Assembly: GCA_965206025.1 (NCBI GenBank)
Contig: CBDBIU010000005.1
Span: 744,001 to 808,000, forward strand
Length of the DNA stretch: 64,000 bases
Origin: G963668345 sp965206025
GTDB taxonomy: Bacteria > Acidobacteriota > Terriglobia > Bryobacterales > UBA6623
Direction of reading: 5' to 3'
Shown here piece after piece: positions 7,535 through 14,927 of this stretch. The notes beneath the pieces were generated by a model. That model made no database searches. It was not told the DNA's origin and saw only the letters and a program-made list of their open reading frames with translations. The stretch's first letter is position 1. Each line of letters opens with the position of its first letter. The position numbers and the translations under genes are program-made.

Positions 7535-9958
7535 TTAATCTCCTGACCAGGTAGGCTCGGTTGCCGAGTTCAGACGGAAGATCGTACTGGGGCGCCCTCC
7601 CTTTGGCGGCGTAACGCTATTGATCGCTCCCCACCCGGCGTCTTCCAATTTGTCGAACAGCTCCTGGGCATCCCTGCTCGTTTGGGAACCGGCCACCTTC
7701 GCGGTCACGAACTCTCTTACGCTGGCCGAGCCACCACGCTTCCGCAGGAATTCGATCGCTCGGGCCAGCTGCTTGTCCTCGTAAGTGCTGTGGAGGCTGG
7801 CATAAACCTTCCGGCCCTGACTCTTGAAGTAATCCACCAGGCGTACCGCGCCCCGGATACTGACCTCGTCGACGTCTTCGGATTCGACTTCGTCACTCCC
7901 AACCCTGGCCATTTGCAGGATCAGCGCAAAGCGAGCGCAGTACCCTTTCAGCTTGGCCCAAGGCGCTCTTAGCGGGTAGGGGAAATCCGGGGCATTCATT
8001 TCGTCGACATGCTCGTCGTAGAACTGGATCCATCTCGCCTTCCCCCTTTCGGTCAGGCAAACAAAATGTTTTTGTCCGGGGAGTAGGCTGATCCTGGGCC
8101 TCAGGCTGAAAAGTTCCTCGAAGACTTTCTTGTAGCCAGCCACCGTGGATTGGGCAGGCGCTGCGTCGGTCCAGCGAGCTGCTTGCGTCTCGGGGAACGC
8201 GAAAAGGATCCGCGAAAGGAAACCATCTTCCCGCCCTCGCTCATCGTTCAACTCCGAAAGAACGTCGGGCGGAATGGCACCGGCTACGCAGACGAACGGT
8301 TGTTCCAGGTGAAGAGGCTCTGGGCGGTTTCGGCGGTTGATCATTACGGGGGCCGAGTTCCAAAAGCTTGACCAAGTCTGGCGATCCGCGCCACCGGTCC
8401 CTTTGTACTGGTTAAAACCTCTCGCCCATCCGGCCAGCTCATCTTGGTAGAAGAGCAAACCCCTCGGATTTTCTAGAAGGACATCGGCTAGAGCTTCGGT
8501 CGTCGAGTCGCTTGTGAAGGCTTGCTTTCGAACGGGTGGATCGCCGTCTTGGCCTTTTTCCGTCTGCTCCGGCTGCTGCCCTGTCTTCGCTTTGTGCTGA
8601 GCCCAATCGCGCCTGAAGTCCTCCTGCAGCTTCGTTTGATGTTCAAAGACCCCCGCCAACGCTTGCTGAAGAGCGGGCGACTTGGCGCTACCTGGTTCCG
8701 CGACGATGGCGGTCCAAAGGGTAGGGAGCTCCTGCCAACCCGGCTTGAGCTCAAGGCGCCGGGTCGTACCGACGGCTACCCCCAGGGCCGAAAGGAGGGG
8801 GACGGCAATGAACTCCGCAGGTACTCCAATCGCCTGCGCGGACTCCTCAACGTAAAGCCGCAAGGGAGCTGGCAGAACGTCAACGGGGAAGGGATCGACC
8901 GCGATCTCACTCGGCGGTGGGTCGATGGGTTCGGTCTGCTTTCTTTCGGTGGCACGCCAGCCCGGCTCAAGCAAGTCCCGGAGGCTGTGCCAGTTCTTGT
9001 CGCTGCACGAAGCGTGATGACACCCCGCTGCAAGCGCCCCGTGGGGCAGCTGGGCTATGAAAGCGGAACCGGCACCGTGCTCCGGATTCCACGGGCATTG
9101 CTTAAAGCGCCAGACTCTGCCACTCCCGTTCCACGGGAAGGGCCCTTGGATTTCTAGGCCGCGAGATTCGATCCAATGCTCGACGTCAAAGCCTGCGGTA
9201 TTGAACTTTGGGTGTCCTGAAGGGTGGAGGCCGGGTGCTAGCGCAGCCAACTCCTCCAGCCGCGCCAGCGGTACGCCTTCTCTTCCGCCGGATGGATCGA
9301 CGATACGTGATCGCCGATGTGGGCGGTCCGGCGTGGCGTCACCTTTACGGGCGAGGGTGCCATAAACGCGAACCAGCCGCGCGGCGTTGTAGGTCGCTTC
9401 ATCGACCACCGCGGTCTCGTCATTGAAAAGCGCCGCCAACGCCGTCAGGACTGCCTGTAATAGCTTCGCGGCCGCATTGTCGTTGGGCAGGTCGATTCGG
9501 TAGAGCAGATGCCAACCATTCCCGGACAAAGCGGAGAGCGGCGTTGGCCAACCCCTTTTCGAGAGAAGGTTTTCGATCTCGACCATACGCCCCAGGGCTG
9601 CCTCTTGCTCCGTGTCTGAGGCGGAAATTCCGGCTGGTCGAACCGGGTCAATGTCAATCGGGAGCCAGCGACGGCGGATGACCTCCTCATCTTTGGTCGT
9701 GCGCTTCACCCAAGGCTTGACGCGGTTTTTAGATCGGGCGAGGAGGTCGGGCGTGACTGGGTTCAAAGTCACGTACACGCCCGCCCCCCGAGCTATACCG
9801 TCCTCCGTGTGGGCCGCCCGCGCCAGCGCTTCGATGTTGTCAAAGTAACCGCTGACCACGCCGTCGTTTGTGTGCGTTTTGGGCACTCGGAGCTCCACGA
9901 CCTCGTCTCCGGCACGCAAGAGCAGCAGGGTCCGCCTGATTTCTTCGAAATCACTCAT
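7535..9958 (-). CDS. Primase-polymerase/DUF3987 replication protein
   Basis: 807 residues starting at ATG 9958, preceded by a strong AGGAGG; the frame is open further upstream but without a better site. The N-terminal third looks like an archaeo-eukaryotic primase-polymerase domain, with an acidic pair in WLPIDIDP and the SGNGWHLLYRID motif. The central part matches DUF3987: a P-loop-like AEPGSAKSPAL, then LLFYQDELAGW and the FVCVAGAIPPDVL segment typical of these plasmid and phage replication proteins. A C-terminal winged-helix-like tail follows. It likely primes and helps unwind DNA for autonomous replication of the excised island. It lies between the integrase and the HTH gene, all on the minus strand. 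Confidence 0.8.
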   Translation of the reverse strand: MSDFEEIRRTLLLLRAGDEVVELRVPKTHTNDGVVSGYFDNIEALARAAHTEDGIARGAGVYVTLNPVTPDLLARSKNRVKPWVKRTTKDEEVIRRRWLPIDIDPVRPAGISASDTEQEAALGRMVEIENLLSKRGWPTPLSALSGNGWHLLYRIDLPNDNAAAKLLQAVLTALAALFNDETAVVDEATYNAARLVRVYGTLARKGDATPDRPHRRSRIVDPSGGREGVPLARLEELAALAPGLHPSGHPKFNTAGFDVEHWIESRGLEIQGPFPWNGSGRVWRFKQCPWNPEHGAGSAFIAQLPHGALAAGCHHASCSDKNWHSLRDLLEPGWRATERKQTEPIDPPPSEIAVDPFPVDVLPAPLRLYVEESAQAIGVPAEFIAVPLLSALGVAVGTTRRLELKPGWQELPTLWTAIVAEPGSAKSPALQQALAGVFEHQTKLQEDFRRDWAQHKAKTGQQPEQTEKGQDGDPPVRKQAFTSDSTTEALADVLLENPRGLLFYQDELAGWARGFNQYKGTGGADRQTWSSFWNSAPVMINRRNRPEPLHLEQPFVCVAGAIPPDVLSELNDERGREDGFLSRILFAFPETQAARWTDAAPAQSTVAGYKKVFEELFSLRPRISLLPGQKHFVCLTERGKARWIQFYDEHVDEMNAPDFPYPLRAPWAKLKGYCARFALILQMARVGSDEVESEDVDEVSIRGAVRLVDYFKSQGRKVYASLHSTYEDKQLARAIEFLRKRGGSASVREFVTAKVAGSQTSRDAQELFDKLEDAGWGAINSVTPPKGGRPSTIFRLNSATEPTWSGD

Positions 9959-10159
9959 CTCATCCTCCTGTCCAAGACCTGGGGCTAAACTGCTTTCAAC
10001 TTTGCGGGAGAATGGGGAGATGAGACCAATCGCAACTGTTGCAGACTGGTGCAAACCGTCGCAGATGAGGGCTTAAGAGATTGATAACAAGGGAGTTATG
10101 TTTTTAGGTGGATAGAGTCTTCGTTCCGTTCAGGTGAGCCCAGCGGGCTTGGGGGCAGA

Positions 10160-11134
10160 TCACTCCAGCTCTTGTTTCTCGTCTTCGCTAAGCTCCAGAG
10201 CATTTATCATCCTCGCCCGAGTAGCGGGTTGGGGATTCTTGCCAGCGTGGAATCTGTAGGCTGTCGATCTGTCCACCTTAGCCGCTGTGGCCCAAGCAGG
10301 TATCGACCACTCTTTTCGTTCGAGAGCTCGGTCGATTGCCCGCTGTCGAGGCGATTTGGGAGGAGTGGGGACAGGCCGGATTTCGGCTGAAGACAGTGGG
10401 CTTCCCAGCGTCTGACAGTAGCTGAAGAGCTGCCGGTGGACAAAACCTCTAGCTTCCTTGATCTTTTCACGGCGCCGCCAATCACTGTCCAAGGACTGAT
10501 CCGCCATTAGTATTCGGCAAAAATCAGCGATGTGTCGCAAGACCTGCCAAGACTGCCAGAAATCAGAGAGCGCGGACAAGGAGAATCCGGAGTGATGATT
10601 GTAGAGGGTGTTATCGAGCTCGCAAACCGCTTCTCTAAGTTGATGAGCGAAGCTGACCACCTGCCTGCCTTCGAACCGATGGCCGGGTCCCTTGCTGGCT
10701 TCACGGGCGATTGCCTCGAAGTCCCAGTCAAGGCCCAAATAGCAAGCGCAGCTCGGAAGGATCGGTAACCCCTTTGTGGCTATATCCAGTACCTGCTGCG
10801 CAGTTAATGACTGGCTAGGACCAATGTCCTCGGGCTTCAAGAAGTCCTGAAACCGCCCACTCTGTACTGTTGGAGAGCTCTCATGGTCCTTCCTTTCGAC
10901 GACTGGCACCGGACCATACCAAAGCTGATCTTTGTATGTGACGCCCTCAATCTTGTTTCCTCCCGCCGTGGCAACCGGTCGCCTTAAGAACCTCTTAGCT
11001 GCGCTCCGGGACCTGAACAGTCTGGGATCCGAAAAGGGCCCAGCGCCGAAGATGTCACTCGATAATATCGGGGGGCAAACGGCACAACTCCCTGACTCGG
11101 GTGTCAAAGGGCCTGAGCTTGTTTTGCGCGGCAT
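10160..11134 (-). CDS. Island HTH protein of unknown function
   Basis: 324 residues from ATG 11134 (GGGAG 5 bases upstream). No catalytic family is recognised. The C-terminal ~55 residues (WSIPAWATAAKVDRSTAYRFHAG ... RARMINALELSEDEKQELE) look like a helix-turn-helix DNA-binding domain; the middle part is rich in Trp and His. The frame stays open upstream to 11287 and there runs through the 155-bp leader shared with the second island, so an N-terminal extension of 51 residues is possible. The equivalent position in the second island (34073-34963) holds an unrelated-looking gene of similar size. Confidence 0.6.
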   Translation of the reverse strand: MPRKTSSGPLTPESGSCAVCPPILSSDIFGAGPFSDPRLFRSRSAAKRFLRRPVATAGGNKIEGVTYKDQLWYGPVPVVERKDHESSPTVQSGRFQDFLKPEDIGPSQSLTAQQVLDIATKGLPILPSCACYLGLDWDFEAIAREASKGPGHRFEGRQVVSFAHQLREAVCELDNTLYNHHSGFSLSALSDFWQSWQVLRHIADFCRILMADQSLDSDWRRREKIKEARGFVHRQLFSYCQTLGSPLSSAEIRPVPTPPKSPRQRAIDRALERKEWSIPAWATAAKVDRSTAYRFHAGKNPQPATRARMINALELSEDEKQELE

Positions 11135-11165
11135 GATCGCTCCCTTTGGCGATCCCCCTGATGAA

Positions 11166-11320
11166 GTTGGCCGCCAGCGGGTCAAGGGGAACCCGCTTGT
11201 CACCGCGCGCCGGCTAGGCGGCCTGTGACCAGGATAGCCTGGTTTGCCGCTCCTCGGGCTCTCTTGGGCGATAAGCCAGGCGTGCATGTGAAATCATCGA
11301 TAAACCCCCAGATGGGACCC
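11166..11320 (-). promoter_or_regulatory. 155-bp leader shared with the second island (copy A)
   Basis: This block matches 34998-35152 at the same length and about 90% identity by eye, and in both places lies just 5' of a minus-strand gene next to a replication protein. In the transcribed orientation it can form AGCGGGT/ACCCGCT (7 bp, 8-base loop) and ACCAGG/CCTGGT stems. The rest of 11321-11462 shows no gene. Confidence 0.6.
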
Positions 11321-11462
11321 ACGGCCGTGAAAAGGGGCATGGGGGTAGGGCGTGGGGTGCCTGGACCAGCGGCTCTCGCGCCGAGTCGGTGGAGGGGGTA
11401 AGCTCCATAAGGCCTAGGGGAACCGGTACGCGCGTTCAGCCTTTCCCTGGTTCCGACGAGGT

Positions 11463-12155
11463 TCAACGGCGGGGGGCCGATTGAGGCTCTTGGCGAGACA
11501 AGATCCTGTTCACCGCAAAGCCGTGCCAGGGCGTACCCTTCCGGGTTCGGAAGCCCTCTTCGTCAAGCTTCGCCGCCACCCGGTAGAACCCTAAACCGTC
11601 GTTCCTGAGCGCTGTCATGCGCTCTATGACACGCTTCTCGCCGGGATAGAACCCGTATGGCTTCCGCCCTTCGCAACGCCCTGTACGGGCTTTCTTGCGC
11701 TGCCGAGCGCCACGAAGCTTGATGACGATCATCGCCTTTTCATACTCAGCAATCGCCCCGAAGATTTGCCGCATCAGCTTGCGGGTGGGATCGTCTTGGC
11801 AAAGGTCCGGTTCGGTGACTGAGATGAGATCGAAGCCGTACTTGCGAAGGTCGCCAATGATCGTCTCTTGAACCATCAGGTCCCTAGCGAGACGGTCGAG
11901 CTTTTCGATCAGAATTACCTGGACGCCGTTGCCGTGAAGGGCCTCCATCATCCCCGACAAGGCGGGGCGGTTCTCTAGCTCCTTCGCACCGCTGACCCCT
12001 TCCTCGCGGTAGATCTTGACGATGCGGATGTTGTGGGTCTTGGCGTACTCGCGGATGGCCTTTAGCTGGCGAGTGAAGCCGTCACCCTTCACCTGCCCTT
12101 TTCCGCTCACTCGAAGGTAGGCAAAAGCAGCCTTTCTCACGCCCCAAGGGTACAC
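11463..12155 (-). CDS. Small serine recombinase (resolvase family)
   Basis: 230 residues. The N-terminal resolvase domain shows AFAYLRVSGKGQ with the nucleophilic serine, then YREEGVSG and EKLDRLARD. The regulatory helix region IFGAIAEYEKAMI is followed by a recombinase-like DNA-binding portion (YGFYPGEKRVIERM ... GFAVNRIL). It probably mediates DNA inversion or resolution, or acts as a second integrase for the island. A GTG at 12155 opens the frame. TTGACA with TACCCT 17 bases on overlaps that start, so GTG 12140 may be the true start. It is a short serine recombinase without the long C-terminus of large integrases. Confidence 0.85.
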   Translation of the reverse strand: MYPWGVRKAAFAYLRVSGKGQVKGDGFTRQLKAIREYAKTHNIRIVKIYREEGVSGAKELENRPALSGMMEALHGNGVQVILIEKLDRLARDLMVQETIIGDLRKYGFDLISVTEPDLCQDDPTRKLMRQIFGAIAEYEKAMIVIKLRGARQRKKARTGRCEGRKPYGFYPGEKRVIERMTALRNDGLGFYRVAAKLDEEGFRTRKGTPWHGFAVNRILSRQEPQSAPRR

Positions 12156-12590
12156 GGGAAGGGCCTGCTTGTCAATACTTATTCTAAAGAAATAGTGTAC
12201 ACACTGAAAACAAAGCGCTTCTTTCGGACGTAGGCGAATGGGTACACTTCAAGCCTCCGGTCATCGCATGGTTGCTGTTGAGACTCTTCGGTCGAGTCAG
12301 TCCTGCCGAGCTTCGAGTCTTGGCGCCGTTTAGCGTGGTCACGAGGCGGCGGCGGAAGGAGAAGGGCTCAGCACTAAGGGACCCTGAAAACGAAGTGCAC
12401 CCTGTGAGGAGGGCTTTGACCCCTTTACCTTCCCCCTTCCAACCCACACCCTACACCTAGCTTTCAGGGTGGAAGCCAGCGGTTGATTGCTAAAGGGTCC
12501 CTTTGGATCGGCGCTGGGCCGTCAGGTAGGATCTACATGTCATAATTGATGCACTGGCAGCGAGAGCGGTAATGGTTATCCGGGCCAGCC

Positions 12591-12741
12591 GGTCGGCCTA
12601 AAACCGGGATGGATTCAGGGAACACGACGGATGTCATTGCAAACAAAAGTTGGTTGCTGCCCGAGTTGGGGTCGGCGACTTCGTCTTAGGCCGACCAGAA
12701 CAGGTTTGATCCAGGTCAGCCTAAACAGGGTTTAGCCCGAC
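12591..12741. promoter_or_regulatory. Two pairs of inverted GTCGGCCTAAA motifs before the RM-like operon
   Basis: GGTCGGCCTAA at 12591-12601 is inverted at 12686-12696 (TTAGGCCGACC). A second pair, GTCAGCCTAAAC (12715-12726) and GTTTAGCCCGAC (12730-12741), forms a near-perfect palindrome 16 bases before the first methyltransferase codon. Four related half-sites suggest operators for a repressor that controls the operon. Apart from these, 12156-12757 holds no supportable gene. Confidence 0.55.
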
Positions 12742-12757
12742 AACGAACTGAGCGCAG

Positions 12758-13414
12758 ATGGATAAGCAAGTTGTCTCCAAGCAGCGGGTTGCCATGCATG
12801 GCGAGGTGTTGACCGGGAAACGGGAGGTCAACGCCATGCTGGATTTGATGAAGTCCGAGACCGACCGGACTGACTCGCGCTTCCTCGAACCCGCCTGTGG
12901 GACGGGCAACTTCCTGGCGGAAATCCTCGAACGCAAGCTCCGCGTGGTCGGGACGCGCTACGGCAAGAGCCAACTTGATTATGAACGCTATGCCATCCTG
13001 GCCGTGTCCTCCATCTACGGCATAGACATTCTGGAAGACAACGTCCGGCTGTGTCGCCAGCGCCTTTTCGGGATATTCGATCTGAATTACTTGCGCTTGT
13101 TCAAAGGCAAGTCACACGACGACTGCCGTGAATCCGTCCGATACATCCTTGAGCGGAACATCGTCCACGGCGATGCGCTTTCGCTTATGACCGTAAGCGA
13201 TGACCCCAAGCCAATTGTTTTTTCCGAATGGTCTCTGGTCAATGGCAGCATGTTGAAGCGGCGGGACTTCAGCTTCCACGGGTTGCTCGCGCATGAAGCA
13301 ATCAAGGAAATGCCGCTCTTTTCCGACCTCGGCGAGGATGTCTTCATCCCGACGCCGGAGAAGGAATACCCGCCGACCCATTTCTTGAAGGTGGCCGAGG
13401 TTGTCGAGCAGTAA
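12758..13414 (+). CDS. N6-adenine methyltransferase, small motif-I subunit
   Basis: 218 residues. SAM-binding motif I is clear at about residues 42-52 (FLEPACGTGNF), preceded by SKQRVAMHGEVLTGKREVNAMLDLM, which corresponds to the usual HGEVFTP segment with changes. YGIDILEDNVRLCRQRLF and IVHGDALSL are further SAM-domain features. No NPPY/NPPF catalytic motif is present; that motif is in the next gene. Small subunits of this type occur in other genomes beside Eco57I-like methylases. The stop overlaps the next start by 14 bases, so the two are translationally coupled. It probably modifies host DNA or supports the second subunit. Confidence 0.8.
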   Translation: MDKQVVSKQRVAMHGEVLTGKREVNAMLDLMKSETDRTDSRFLEPACGTGNFLAEILERKLRVVGTRYGKSQLDYERYAILAVSSIYGIDILEDNVRLCRQRLFGIFDLNYLRLFKGKSHDDCRESVRYILERNIVHGDALSLMTVSDDPKPIVFSEWSLVNGSMLKRRDFSFHGLLAHEAIKEMPLFSDLGEDVFIPTPEKEYPPTHFLKVAEVVEQ

Positions 13415-14927
13415 CTACAACCCGGACGTGCTGACTTGCATTGCCAACCTGAGCAGTGACGAAGTCTTCACGCCCCCTCAACTGGCGAACCAGATTCTTG
13501 ACCTGCTTCCGGCGGAACTCTGGAGCAGCAAGAAAGCTACATTCCTAGATCCCTGCTGCAAATCCGGCGTCTTCCTGCGTGAAATCGCCAAGCGGCTCGA
13601 CAAGGGGCTGGAAAAGCAAATCCCGGACCGCGCAAAGCGGCTAAACCACATCTTCCAGCAGCAACTCTACGGAATCGCCATCACGGAGTTGACCGCACTC
13701 CTTTCGCGGCGGTCCGTTTACTGTTCCAAGACGGCCAACGGGAAGTATTCCGTCTGCGAGTCCTTCAGCAATGCCGATGGAAACATCCGTTTCAGCCGAG
13801 TGGGGCACATTTGGGAGGACGGGCGATGCGTGTACTGCGGAGCCAATGAGGGGAGTTATGAGCGAGGGGCCGAGCTGGAAAGCCACGCCTACGGCTTCAT
13901 TCATACCGACAAACCGGAGGAAATCTTCAACATGAAATTTGATGTCATCGTCAGCAATCCACCTTATCAACTGAGCGATGGGGGGTTCGGAGAAAGCGCG
14001 CGGCCGATTTACCATCTCTTCGTCGAGCAGGCCAAGAAACTAAACCCCCGCTACTTGACGATGATCACTCCGTCCCGATGGTTCGCGGGCGGGAAAGGAT
14101 TAGATAAGTTTCGCGATGCCATGCTTCATGACCACCGCATTTCCCACCTCGTTGACTATCCGAAACTCTACGACGGATTCCCAGGCGTGAAGATCCGAGG
14201 TGGCGTCTCGTACTTCCTGTGGGATCGCGACCACAGCGGCTCTTGCTCCGTGCAGACGATGTGGGACGGTGAACCCCTCGGCCCACCGATGCAACGACGT
14301 TTGGACGCCTACGACGTTCTGGTCCGGTGGAACGAGGCGGTCTCAATTCTAGACAAGGTTCGCGCCTATCGCGTGCGCGGCAAGCCTGAACCGACACTGG
14401 AAGAGCGCGTGTCCAGCAGGAAGCCCTTTGGCTTACCCACAAACTTCCACGGGGCGGAATCGCCCAAAGGTCTGAAGCAGGCGATCAAGCTCTATGGATC
14501 AAAGCGTATCTCATGGGTCGAGCGAATGGATATTCAGCAAAACGTGGAATGGATCGCCGACTGGAAGGTCCTCATGACTGCCGTGCAAGGGACGAGCGCC
14601 GCAGTTGAGACCAAGTTCCTCAGCAACCCTATCATTGCCGGACCGGGCGAGGCGTGTACAGAGACGTACCTCGTGGCTGGGCGCTTCAACAGCGAGAAGT
14701 CGGCACAGCGCTACGCTGCGTATCTGCGGACGAGGTTCGTCAGATTTCTCGTGTCACTTCGCAAATCTACTCAACACGCGAATCGAAGCGTGTACGCATT
14801 CGTCCCGGATGTGTCGTTGAACCCCCACTGGACTGATGAGAAGCTCTACGAAAGGTATGGACTACGCAAGGACGAGATCGAGTTCATCGAGTCTGTGGTT
14901 CACCCGATGGAGTTGAGCGGTGAGTAA
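13401..14927 (+). CDS. Eco57I-like N6-adenine DNA methyltransferase
   Basis: 508 residues. Motif I is present but altered (FLDPCCKSGVF, about residues 48-58). Catalytic motif IV is intact at about residue 186 (VIVSNPPYQLSDGG). MITPSRWFAGGKGLDKFRDAML is the following conserved segment seen in Eco57I-type and type IIG enzymes. A Cys4-like insert (CVYCGAN...) lies between them. The C-terminal half is likely the target-recognition part. Start and stop overlap both neighbours, making one operon with the small subunit and the helicase. Given the split motifs, I infer that the two proteins act together in methylation. Confidence 0.85.
   Translation: MSSSNYNPDVLTCIANLSSDEVFTPPQLANQILDLLPAELWSSKKATFLDPCCKSGVFLREIAKRLDKGLEKQIPDRAKRLNHIFQQQLYGIAITELTALLSRRSVYCSKTANGKYSVCESFSNADGNIRFSRVGHIWEDGRCVYCGANEGSYERGAELESHAYGFIHTDKPEEIFNMKFDVIVSNPPYQLSDGGFGESARPIYHLFVEQAKKLNPRYLTMITPSRWFAGGKGLDKFRDAMLHDHRISHLVDYPKLYDGFPGVKIRGGVSYFLWDRDHSGSCSVQTMWDGEPLGPPMQRRLDAYDVLVRWNEAVSILDKVRAYRVRGKPEPTLEERVSSRKPFGLPTNFHGAESPKGLKQAIKLYGSKRISWVERMDIQQNVEWIADWKVLMTAVQGTSAAVETKFLSNPIIAGPGEACTETYLVAGRFNSEKSAQRYAAYLRTRFVRFLVSLRKSTQHANRSVYAFVPDVSLNPHWTDEKLYERYGLRKDEIEFIESVVHPMELSGE

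Noticed and set aside
11135..11287. N-terminal extension of the HTH protein through the shared leader
   Set aside because: The ATG at 11134 has its own GGGAG site, and the leader differences between islands mostly change amino acids; kept only as a possibility.
12272..12460. 62-codon frame upstream of the RM-like operon as a controller gene
   Set aside because: No helix-turn-helix pattern or ribosome-binding site; composition looks random.
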